NCBI GenBank assembly: GCA_964398215.1 | Contig: CAYNNP010000090.1 | Span: 1-22,750, forward strand | Source: CAYNNP01 sp964398215 | GTDB lineage: Bacteria; Planctomycetota; Planctomycetia; Pirellulales; Pirellulaceae | Length of the DNA: 22,750 nucleotides | Reading direction: 5' to 3' | Shown: piece by piece, positions 1 through 6,657 of the stretch | Numbering within the stretch: position 1 is the first letter of the stretch | Layout of the letters: each line of letters starts with the position of its first letter | Translations under genes and position numbers: made by a program | Notes under the pieces: generated by a model | Databases searched by the model: none | Seen by the model: only the letters and a program-made list of their open reading frames with translations | What the model was told of the DNA's origin: nothing

Positions 1-1
1 G

Positions 2-139
2 GATATTCCAATCATCCGAGCACTGGCAATCGGTGACATCCTCGGATGCTATAAAACGCTCTGCGTTTGGATAGTCAATTGGATCTGGACAGGGTGTCTG
101 TTTTTAGTCATTGAGCCGTTCCAGTTTGCAAAAAACTAG
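2..139 (+). CDS. possible 3' end of a membrane-protein gene (partial)
   Basis: Frame 2 is open from the left edge to a TAG at 137-139, giving 45 residues that cannot be assigned to a family. The peptide is strongly hydrophobic in its second half, with a stretch rich in I, L, V, W and F (about residues 21-38), as expected for the last membrane segment of an integral membrane protein. The 5' part lies outside the window. An open run of this length arises fairly often by chance, so this is a tentative call supported only by the reading frame and its hydrophobic character. The stop lies 50 bp before the DUF2330 start on the same strand. Confidence 0.3.
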   Translation, partial: DIPIIRALAIGDILGCYKTLCVWIVNWIWTGCLFLVIEPFQFAKN

Positions 140-189
140 TACAATCGATGTCAGTTTTTCGTTTTTGGCTTCGTTAGCAAGGGCAATTC

Positions 190-1437
190 ATGATCAATAT
201 TGAAACCAGCCGAGTCGCAAAATCGCGTGTCGTCACTTTCATTGCCGCCTTTGTCTTTGCGAGCAGCGTGTACGGTGATGGTAAAGTCATGCCTCCTCGC
301 GACTACAAAGGATCGCTTGAGGAAATGGCGCAGGAAGCGATCATCATTTTCCATGCTGGGTCAGTCGGCAAAAACGCGACGGAGGATTTGATCCTGAAAA
401 TTCGAGTCGCGGGCGAGGCCCAGAACTTTGCTTGGATCATCCCATTTCCCAACGAACCCAAGGTCAGCAAGGAAGACGATAGGCTTTTCAAAGAATTGTT
501 TGACTATGTCCAAGCAAAAAAGAAGCGGCCAAAGTCGGAATTCCAGTCCAAGGACGCTTTGAGCGTTGGAAACGGTGCAGATGCGGTAAAAGTTCTTTCG
601 CGAAAAATCGTTGGTGACTTTGACATTGCCGTTGTCCAAGAGAACAAGGCAGGAGCGTTGAACCAGTGGTTGGAAAAGGAAGGATTTCAGACGCTGGAAA
701 ACGCTGAGGACGTGCTCGATTTTTATCGTAACAAACAGTATGTCTATGCCTGTGTGAAAGTCTCTGCTGAAGCGTTAGAGTCTGAAAAGGAGATCGAATC
801 GTCACCACTACGGTTTCGTTTCGACACGGGTGGTCGCGACGGCATCTTCTTTCCCATGAAATTGACCGGTCTGCAAGAAGCCAATTTCGATGTCAACTTG
901 TACGTGTTCTTCTCGGCCTGGTTGAATGACAATCTGAATAAATTCGGGTACATGCACCGAGGGTTCAAGCGAGTTTTCCGCGACTATGATTCTCCACAAT
1001 GCGAATCGAACGCTGGCAAATCATATTCATTGCCTTCCCAAGACCCGTATCTGAAATCCTACGCACATAAATTTCCAACCGTTACAAAACTCTTGCAAAA
1101 ACTCTACCCTGGCCAAAAGTATTACTTAACGAACATCAGTGCTCGTAACTTGGACCCTCAGGACGTGCGCGAATGGTCTGACGATTTGTGGATGTTTCCT
1201 TTTTATACGGATCGTTCGATGGTTCCCTTTGATGTGCGTGGAAATGGGCCAGCAGCGACGGCGTGGCCAAATGAATTGGGCGTGAACAACAGAGATGCTC
1301 GATCAATCGCCGACAACGGAAGTATGTCACGAAACCTTGTGCTTCCGATCGTGATTGTTTTTTCATTGATCGTGATAGTGCTTGGGCTCGTCTTTGTCCG
1401 CCGGAAGTCGGCAAAACGGATTGCTGGATCCAGCTAG
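190..1437 (+). CDS. DUF2330 family exported, membrane-anchored protein
   Basis: A 415-residue protein of unknown function. Residues 1-29 look like a Sec signal peptide (basic start, hydrophobic core, cleavage near VYG/DG). The body matches the DUF2330 pattern: an early 'EEMAQEAIIIFHAG' segment, then 'EDLILKIRV' and 'FAWIIPFPNEP' at about residues 63-95. One transmembrane helix lies at about 383-403, followed by a basic tail with RRKSAKR, so the domain should face the periplasm with the C-terminus in the cytoplasm. The ATG at 190 is preceded by AAGGG at 179-183 with 6 nt spacing, which fixes the start. The gene is 105 bp from pyrB on the same strand. I see no functional reason for that link. 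Family assignment is from recognised motifs; no biochemical role is known to me. Confidence 0.8.
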   Translation: MINIETSRVAKSRVVTFIAAFVFASSVYGDGKVMPPRDYKGSLEEMAQEAIIIFHAGSVGKNATEDLILKIRVAGEAQNFAWIIPFPNEPKVSKEDDRLFKELFDYVQAKKKRPKSEFQSKDALSVGNGADAVKVLSRKIVGDFDIAVVQENKAGALNQWLEKEGFQTLENAEDVLDFYRNKQYVYACVKVSAEALESEKEIESSPLRFRFDTGGRDGIFFPMKLTGLQEANFDVNLYVFFSAWLNDNLNKFGYMHRGFKRVFRDYDSPQCESNAGKSYSLPSQDPYLKSYAHKFPTVTKLLQKLYPGQKYYLTNISARNLDPQDVREWSDDLWMFPFYTDRSMVPFDVRGNGPAATAWPNELGVNNRDARSIADNGSMSRNLVLPIVIVFSLIVIVLGLVFVRRKSAKRIAGSS

Positions 1438-1542
1438 GCCGTTTCCAGTTCCTGTGTTCCTAACCCCGCCTCGCCATGAAGCCGATTTTGTCGTAACCTT
1501 TGCATCCAGCACGAGACACAACACACTGAGTCACCTGGATCG

Positions 1543-2508
1543 ATGTCGCAAACAGAGCCTCCACCTTTCGTTTTTCCCGAAAACTGGAAACGACGTCATT
1601 TATTGGACTTGGAGAGCCTGAACGCCGACGAGATTGGCATTTTGTTGGACGTTGCCCAGCAAATGAAAGAGGCGACGGACGGTTGCAGGCGAAAGATCCA
1701 GTTGCTGAGCGGAAAAACGTGCGCAAACTTGTTTTTTGAAAACAGTACTCGAACTCGCAATAGTTTTTCGCTCGCAGCCAAACGTCTGGGTGCTGACACC
1801 GTCGAGTTTGGAAGTAAAGGCAGCAGCGTTTCGAAAGGCGAAACGTTAATCGATACGGCAAAAACGATCGAAGCGATGGGTGTCGATTGGGTTGTAACAA
1901 GACATGCGACCCCGGGCACACCGCATTTGTTGTCACGGGAACTTGGCTGTCCAATCATCAACGCGGGTGATGGACCACACGAGCATCCAACCCAAGGCCT
2001 GTTGGATATGCTAACGATCCGGCAACATCGTGGTTCGCTTGAAGGGTTGACCGTTGCATTGGTTGGCGACATTGCCCACAGTCGAACAGCACGCAGCAAC
2101 ATTTGGGGGCTTCATAAGATGGGGGCTCACGTAATCATCTGCGGACCGCCTACGTTAGTCAGCCCGCGATGGACGGAGATTGGATTCGAAGTCGCTCATC
2201 ACTTGGACGAAATTCTGCCACGCTGTGATGTCTTGAACCTGTTGCGCATTCAGTTCGAGAGACAAACCGCGCGGCCTTTCCCAAGTGTGCACGAGTACGC
2301 AGCTTTGTACGCCATGAATTCGGCCCGACTCGAGCGTGCCAAAGAGGATATTTTGATCATGGCCCCGGGACCGATCAACCGCGGCGTTGAGATCACGCCT
2401 GAAGTCGCTGATGGTCCTCATTCGGTGATCTTGGAACAAGTCAACAATGGAATCGCGGTTCGCATGGCAACGCTTTGGTTACTCGCGGAGGCGGATGAAC
2501 GAGCATGA
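1543..2508 (+). CDS. pyrB: aspartate carbamoyltransferase catalytic subunit
   Basis: A 321-residue cytoplasmic enzyme that joins carbamoyl phosphate and L-aspartate to give N-carbamoyl-L-aspartate, the committed step of pyrimidine synthesis. Family signatures occur in order: FFENSTRTR with S68-T-R-T-R72 (carbamoyl-phosphate site); SSVSKGET near residues 100-107 (the Ser/Lys loop donated to the neighbouring active site); HEHPTQ with H148-P-T-Q151; VGDIAHSRTARSN; and LRIQFER in the aspartate domain. The usual HPGPINRG motif reads A274-PGPINRG here, an odd loss of the histidine. Length is normal for a catalytic chain. The stop overlaps the next start (ATGA, 2505-2508), so the two are translationally coupled. 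No pyrI-like regulatory chain is in the window. This arrangement resembles the Pseudomonas-type ATCase with a pseudo-dihydroorotase partner. Confidence 0.96.
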   Translation: MSQTEPPPFVFPENWKRRHLLDLESLNADEIGILLDVAQQMKEATDGCRRKIQLLSGKTCANLFFENSTRTRNSFSLAAKRLGADTVEFGSKGSSVSKGETLIDTAKTIEAMGVDWVVTRHATPGTPHLLSRELGCPIINAGDGPHEHPTQGLLDMLTIRQHRGSLEGLTVALVGDIAHSRTARSNIWGLHKMGAHVIICGPPTLVSPRWTEIGFEVAHHLDEILPRCDVLNLLRIQFERQTARPFPSVHEYAALYAMNSARLERAKEDILIMAPGPINRGVEITPEVADGPHSVILEQVNNGIAVRMATLWLLAEADERA

Positions 2509-3791
2509 GTTCAATACTGATTGAAAATGGTCGAGTGATCGACCCAAGTCAAAAGCTTGACCAAACCGCGAACTTGCTGATCACCAATCAGTTGATCACA
2601 GGGATCAACCCAGTCGATACTGAAATTCCGGAAGGATGTCACAGGATTGATGCTACAGGCCTGATCGTCGCGCCCGGCTTGGTCGATCTGGGAGCGGAGC
2701 TCCGTGAGCCCGGGTTCGAGCAAGATGAAACGGTTTTGACAGGCGGTCGTGCGGCGCTGGCTGGTGGTTTCACAACGGTCTTGTGTACATCGAACACATC
2801 GCCGGTGATCGACACCCCCGGCGCTGTCGAATTTGTCCGGCAAAAAGCCGCCAAAGCAAGAATGGCACGGGTTCACGTGATCGCCTGTCTGAGCAAACAG
2901 CGCGAAGCCGACCAGATGGCTGAGTTGGGCTTGCTGGCTGAAGCCGGCGCGGTTGCGTTTAGTGATACTCCCAGCGCAATGCCAAACGATGCCCTGCTGA
3001 AGCGCGCGTTAGAGTACTGCCGCATGTTTGACATTCCGATCTTTGATCGTCCTCAAGTACCCGGCTTGGCGCTGGGCGGAGTGATGCACGAGGGTCAAGT
3101 TTCGTTGGTGCTTGGATTCAGAGGGCTACCAACCGAAGCCGAGGACCTGGCGGTTGCTCGTGACGTTCGTATTGCGGAAGCAACCTCTGGTCGCCTGCAT
3201 GTTGGCCCAGTCAGCACGATGGGCGCTGTTGACATGATTCGCCGCGTGAAAGCCAGAGGGATCCAGGTCACGGCGTCAGTTTGTCCTCACAACCTTTGCC
3301 TGAACGACCAAAAGCTGCGTAACTTTGATGCGAGATTCAAGGTCCACCCACCACTGCGAAGTCCTCGCCATGTGGAGACACTCCGTGGTGCTGTTGCGGA
3401 TGGCACGATCGACGCGATCCAGTCGGGCCACATGCCACGCAGTCGCGAAAAGAAGATTGCGGATCTAGATTTGGCCCCCTTCGGGCAAACCAGCTTAGAA
3501 ACCACACTCGCAACCATCGTTACCTACCTGATCAATGAATCAGTAGTCGATTGGTCAACAGCGATCGATCGCCTATCCACGACGCCAGCTGCGATCGCAG
3601 GTGTTGCCGCTGGAACGCTTCGACCGGAATCACCGGCTGATGTGATCCTGGTCGACCCCACAAGAAAATGGACGGTTGATTCGACACGTTTCCATTCCAA
3701 ATGTTTCAGTAGCACTTTGGAAGGCCATGAGCTAACGGGAGTCGTTACCCACGCAATCGTCGGCGGCGAAATCCGCCATCAAACGGACTGA
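2505..3791 (+). CDS. pyrC: dihydroorotase-like protein, probably catalytically inactive (pyrC'/pyrX type)
   Basis: A 428-residue amidohydrolase-fold protein clearly homologous to class I dihydroorotase: LREPGFE at 66-72, AAAGGFTT-like 'LAGGFTTV' at 86-92, KVHPPLR at 279-285, DGTIDAI at 299-305, and APFGQTSLET. The metal site is not conserved. The HxH before LREPG is G63-A-E65; the HCED segment is replaced by DRPQ near 181-184; the HVST histidine is P235; and the TDHAPH motif reads S-G308-H309-M-P-R312. Only one Asp of the SDDG region (D154) and H309 remain. The frame is intact, so this is a maintained protein and not a pseudogene. In Pseudomonas an inactive DHOase of this kind, overlapping pyrB, is needed to assemble ATCase; the same role is inferred here. 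The active enzyme should then be encoded elsewhere. Some annotation pipelines would simply label it dihydroorotase. Confidence 0.9.
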   Translation: MSSILIENGRVIDPSQKLDQTANLLITNQLITGINPVDTEIPEGCHRIDATGLIVAPGLVDLGAELREPGFEQDETVLTGGRAALAGGFTTVLCTSNTSPVIDTPGAVEFVRQKAAKARMARVHVIACLSKQREADQMAELGLLAEAGAVAFSDTPSAMPNDALLKRALEYCRMFDIPIFDRPQVPGLALGGVMHEGQVSLVLGFRGLPTEAEDLAVARDVRIAEATSGRLHVGPVSTMGAVDMIRRVKARGIQVTASVCPHNLCLNDQKLRNFDARFKVHPPLRSPRHVETLRGAVADGTIDAIQSGHMPRSREKKIADLDLAPFGQTSLETTLATIVTYLINESVVDWSTAIDRLSTTPAAIAGVAAGTLRPESPADVILVDPTRKWTVDSTRFHSKCFSSTLEGHELTGVVTHAIVGGEIRHQTD

Positions 3792-4093
3792 CTTGACAAA
3801 AGTCGCGAACGACAAGATTCGTTTTTAGCGTCGCGATACAGCGTGTGAATGAATCACTCTCCCACTGGGAGAGTCGGGCTCTCAGGCCCGGAGAGGGCCC
3901 GACTACCTTTGTCGGGCGCGTCAGTCTTATCCGATTCAAAGCGTTTTTCAATTCAGTCGGTCAAGAACGCCCAACGTACTTTGAAAAAGTGATTTACGCT
4001 GCTGGCTAACACTAATGATTCGTTCGGAAAGACGGCTTTGTGTTAAAGTAGCCATCGACATCGATTGCTATACACCTATCAAGAATCCGCCGC
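3792..4093. other. intergenic spacer with hairpins, no gene seen
   Basis: This 302-bp gap between the dihydroorotase-like gene and the first sulfatase holds a REP-like hairpin cluster (3856-3917) and no credible coding region. Near its left end AACGA (3808-3812) and TCGTT (3819-3823) could form a weak 5-bp stem running into TTTTT at 3822-3826, a poor terminator candidate. Short open frames across it, including one on the - strand, have no ribosome site or recognisable content. I could not identify a promoter with confidence. Confidence 0.6.
3856..3917. repeat. REP-like palindromic element, copy A
   Basis: Two adjacent stem-loops. The first is a 9-bp inverted repeat, ACTCTCCCA (3856-3864) and TGGGAGAGT (3866-3874). 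The second pairs GTCGGGCTCTC (3873-3883) with GAGA-GG-GCCCGAC (3891-3903), with a two-base bulge. A third GTCGGGC follows at 3911-3917. The segment CGGAGA..CGACTACCTTTGTC (3889-3914) resembles CGGAGA..CGGCTACTTTGTC at 22689-22711, and both copies carry a nearby CTC/GAG hairpin, which points to a dispersed family. It may also end transcription after the pyrimidine pair, although no T-tract follows. Confidence 0.5.
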
Positions 4094-5578
4094 ATGAACC
4101 GTTTACCAGCTGCATTGTTGATCCTTTGTTTCGCGTTCTGCGTCGCCTCGTTCACCAGAGCCGGCGCGGCCGAACCAACCAACATGATCTTATTCATCGC
4201 CGATGATGTTAGTTGGAACGACTATGGATGCTACGGAAACAAATTCGCACGAACACCCAACATTGATCAACTTGCCGACAACGGCGTTCGGTTTGACAAC
4301 GCATTTTTAACTGCCAGCAGTTGCAGCCCTTCTCGTGCCAGCATCGTGACGGGGCGCTACCCACACAATAACGGCAAAGCAGCCGAATTGCATTTGCCCA
4401 TCGCAGGGCACCTGGATTGGTTTCCTGAATTGATGCGGAAAAGTGGATACCACACCGTGTTGTCTGGAAAGAATCACATGAGTTCAACCAGCGGACGCGT
4501 GAAAGCATTCGACGCTGTTGATGGCGGTCGAATCAAAGGCAATTCTGGCGGGCACGCCAACTGGAGCAAGTTTGTTCGCGAACGTCCTCGGTCGAAGCCG
4601 TTCTTTTTTTGGTTTGCGGCCTATGACGCCCATCGTGGTTGGGACGCGGATAAGCAGTGGAACGAAAAAGAATATGGACCAGCACACACACCTGAAAACG
4701 TTTTCGTGCCACCATTCTTGGTTGACAATAAAAGCACACGACAGGATCTCGCGTCGTACTACAACGAAGTCACTCGATTTGATCATCACATCGGCTTGGT
4801 GGTCAACGAACTAAAGAAACAGAATGCGTTTGACGACACTTTGATCCTGGTGATGGCCGACAACGGCCGGCCTTTTCCGCGTGCCAAAACGCGGCTTCAC
4901 GATTCTGGAATGAAAACGGCATTGGTTGCACATTGGCCAGCGGGTATCAAAAACAATGGGCCTTCAAGTAGCCTGGTTAGTGTGATCGACATTGCACCGA
5001 CGGCGATGCAGATCGCTGGTTTGGAACCCGCACCAACAATGCAGGGTGTCAGCCTGTTGCCGTTGCTAAGCGGCGATGCCAAAAGTGTTCGGAGATACGC
5101 TTTCTCTGAACATAACTGGCACGATTACGAAGCTCATGGCCGTAGCGTTCGCGATGGAAAGTTTTTGTACATCAAGAACAATCGTCCAAATCAATCATGG
5201 CAAGGTCCAGCCGATTCGGTGCGGTCACCTTCACACAAAGATCTTTTGAATTCGAAATCAAAGGACACTCTAACTGCCGCGCAAACCGACGTTTTTCTAA
5301 ACCCACGCCCTGCAGAAGAGTTTTATGCCTGGGACGATTCAAACCAAATGAAAAACTTGATTGGTGATCCCAAGTACGCTGCTGAAGCGAACCGACTGCG
5401 TGACTTGTTGAAGCAGTGGACCGTTGACACAGGCGACAGTGTCCCCGAAAAGATATCAGCCGACAGTTTCCATCGTGAAACTGGCGACCGAATCCACAAG
5501 AACGAATCGGCGTATCGATTCACAACGCCAGGCGAAGATACCGGTGCTGATCGAATCAACGCACCGGGACCACGCTAA
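4094..5578 (+). CDS. Cys-type sulfatase, sulfamidase-like
   Basis: A 494-residue exported sulfatase. Residues 1-26 form a Sec signal peptide ending near AGA/AEP. The fold is the alkaline-phosphatase superfamily: metal-binding D37-D38 in 'FIADDVSW'; the C77-S-P-S-R81 motif followed by 'ASIVTGR', where C77 would be oxidised to formylglycine; G125-K126-N-H128; and D256-N257-G-R. The order 'SCSPSRAS..TG', 'HxNG..LH', an aspartate-histidine-arginine segment in 'AAYDAHRGWD', and 'DNGRPFPRAKTRLHDSG' resembles animal heparan N-sulfatase (SGSH) more than arylsulfatase A, so N-linked or O-linked glycosaminoglycan-type sulfate is a plausible target; this is inference. ATG at 4094 is the only start that gives a complete signal peptide. 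It opens the sugar-sulfate block, 45 bp before the kinase gene. Confidence 0.92.
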   Translation: MNRLPAALLILCFAFCVASFTRAGAAEPTNMILFIADDVSWNDYGCYGNKFARTPNIDQLADNGVRFDNAFLTASSCSPSRASIVTGRYPHNNGKAAELHLPIAGHLDWFPELMRKSGYHTVLSGKNHMSSTSGRVKAFDAVDGGRIKGNSGGHANWSKFVRERPRSKPFFFWFAAYDAHRGWDADKQWNEKEYGPAHTPENVFVPPFLVDNKSTRQDLASYYNEVTRFDHHIGLVVNELKKQNAFDDTLILVMADNGRPFPRAKTRLHDSGMKTALVAHWPAGIKNNGPSSSLVSVIDIAPTAMQIAGLEPAPTMQGVSLLPLLSGDAKSVRRYAFSEHNWHDYEAHGRSVRDGKFLYIKNNRPNQSWQGPADSVRSPSHKDLLNSKSKDTLTAAQTDVFLNPRPAEEFYAWDDSNQMKNLIGDPKYAAEANRLRDLLKQWTVDTGDSVPEKISADSFHRETGDRIHKNESAYRFTTPGEDTGADRINAPGPR

Positions 5579-5622
5579 ACAGATCGTTTGAAGCATTCGA
5601 GTTTGATACTGGAAGTAGATTC

Positions 5623-6525
5623 ATGAAAGCACCAAGAATCATTTCGATTGGTGAAGTGCTTTGGGATGTTTTTCCTGATCGAGAACGATTTGGCGGAGCG
5701 CCAGCCAACTTTGCTTGCCATGCCGCGATTGGCGGAGGCGATGTGATGATCCTGAGCGCCGTTGGCGACGATCCACATGGCCAGCAAGCGATCAAGATTC
5801 TTGAAGGCTATGGAATCGACACCCGATTGATACAGGTTGCTGGCGGCTTTGCGACAGGAACGGTTGAAGTCGCGTTGGACTCAAATGGAAAACCGACGTA
5901 CACGATTACTGACAACGCGGCCTGGGACTCCGTTGGCTGGCAAGACGAACTGGCGGACTGTATCGGAGAGGCAGATGTTGTTTATTTTGGCACTCTGGCG
6001 CAGCGTGCAGAGCCTTCGTGTGGAACGATTCGCCGATGCTTGTCGGTCGCGCGCGATGCTGGAGTTCCTCGAGTCTGCGACATCAACTTGCGAGTTCCAT
6101 TTTTTGATGCGGACGTCATTCGCACGTCCATCGAATTGGCCAGTGTTGTAAAACTGAGTGATGAAGAACTGTTCGACACCGCATCGGCTTTAGGGATCTC
6201 ATCGAAGGACCACGAAGAATCTCTCCGCCAAATGGTTGGAAACCATTCGCTCGATCTTGCCGTCATGACTCGTGGCGCGGAAGGCGCGATGCTTGTTTCG
6301 TCATCCGGAGTCGTGCATCAACCCAGTGTGCCGACGGAGGTGCATGACACCGTGGGCGCCGGGGATGCGTTCACAGCGTCGTTTGTCCTTGGCATGCTAG
6401 CTGACATCGAACATCGCGAACTGTTAAAAGTGTCTTGCGAAGCAGCCTCGGTCGTATGTGGCATGTCAGGAGCGGTGCCGTCTTTGCCGATGGCAGCGAA
6501 ACCAAACCGCAAGAAAAATGCTTGA
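5623..6525 (+). CDS. PfkB family carbohydrate kinase (fructokinase-like)
   Basis: A 300-residue cytoplasmic sugar kinase of the ribokinase/PfkB family, which transfers phosphate from ATP to a hydroxyl of a sugar. Visible hallmarks are the N-terminal 'GEVLWDVFP' strand, the G24-G-A-P-A-N29 substrate-site motif (first PfkB signature region), and the second signature D242-TVGAGD with catalytic base D248 and the anion hole G245-A-G. Length is normal for the family. The pattern is closest to fructokinases, but the exact sugar cannot be read from sequence. GGAAG at 5611-5615 sits 7 nt before the ATG at 5623. It has no signal peptide and is the only cytoplasmic product between two exported sulfatases, so it probably acts on a monosaccharide imported after desulfation. 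Confidence 0.9.
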   Translation: MKAPRIISIGEVLWDVFPDRERFGGAPANFACHAAIGGGDVMILSAVGDDPHGQQAIKILEGYGIDTRLIQVAGGFATGTVEVALDSNGKPTYTITDNAAWDSVGWQDELADCIGEADVVYFGTLAQRAEPSCGTIRRCLSVARDAGVPRVCDINLRVPFFDADVIRTSIELASVVKLSDEELFDTASALGISSKDHEESLRQMVGNHSLDLAVMTRGAEGAMLVSSSGVVHQPSVPTEVHDTVGAGDAFTASFVLGMLADIEHRELLKVSCEAASVVCGMSGAVPSLPMAAKPNRKKNA

Positions 6526-6530
6526 ACTCA

Positions 6531-6588
6531 GTGGCATTTTCCAGACATCTTTGAATTCGAGGATCAGTACCGACGGTCCAAATGCCAC
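6531..6588. repeat. 9-bp inverted repeat between kinase and second sulfatase
   Basis: GTGGCATTT (6531-6539) and AAATGCCAC (6580-6588) are exact inverted copies separated by 40 nt. It starts 6 bp after the kinase stop and ends 69 bp before the preferred sulfatase start. It could be a long-range RNA stem in the untranslated leader or a pair of protein-binding half-sites; the sequence does not decide between these. There is no T-tract, so a simple terminator is unlikely. Confidence 0.45.
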
Positions 6589-6657
6589 CCAGCGTTTGCT
6601 GTGAAGTACGCTAGTTGCAAATGCGTTGAACAATTGCCGATTGAAAAAGCACGAACG

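Noticed and set aside
111..145. Promoter-like TACAAT (140-145) before the DUF2330 gene
   Set aside because: No -35-like hexamer at a suitable distance: TTTGCA is 9 bp and TTGAGC 23 bp away, and planctomycete promoter consensus is poorly known to me.
2505..3791. Dihydroorotase-like gene as a decaying pseudogene
   Set aside because: The frame is intact over the full length, framework motifs are well kept and translation is coupled to pyrB, which fits a maintained structural role.
3745..3951. Open frame on the - strand across the end of the dihydroorotase-like gene and the hairpin cluster
   Set aside because: It runs antisense to a conserved coding end and through palindromes, has no ribosome site and shows no recognisable protein content.
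4015..4206. Open frame on the + strand overlapping the start of the first sulfatase
   Set aside because: It overlaps the signal peptide and first catalytic strand of the sulfatase in another frame; the sulfatase frame is clearly the coding one.
6601..6657. GTG start for the second sulfatase
   Set aside because: It would place 19 polar residues before an otherwise standard signal peptide that begins at ATG 6658.
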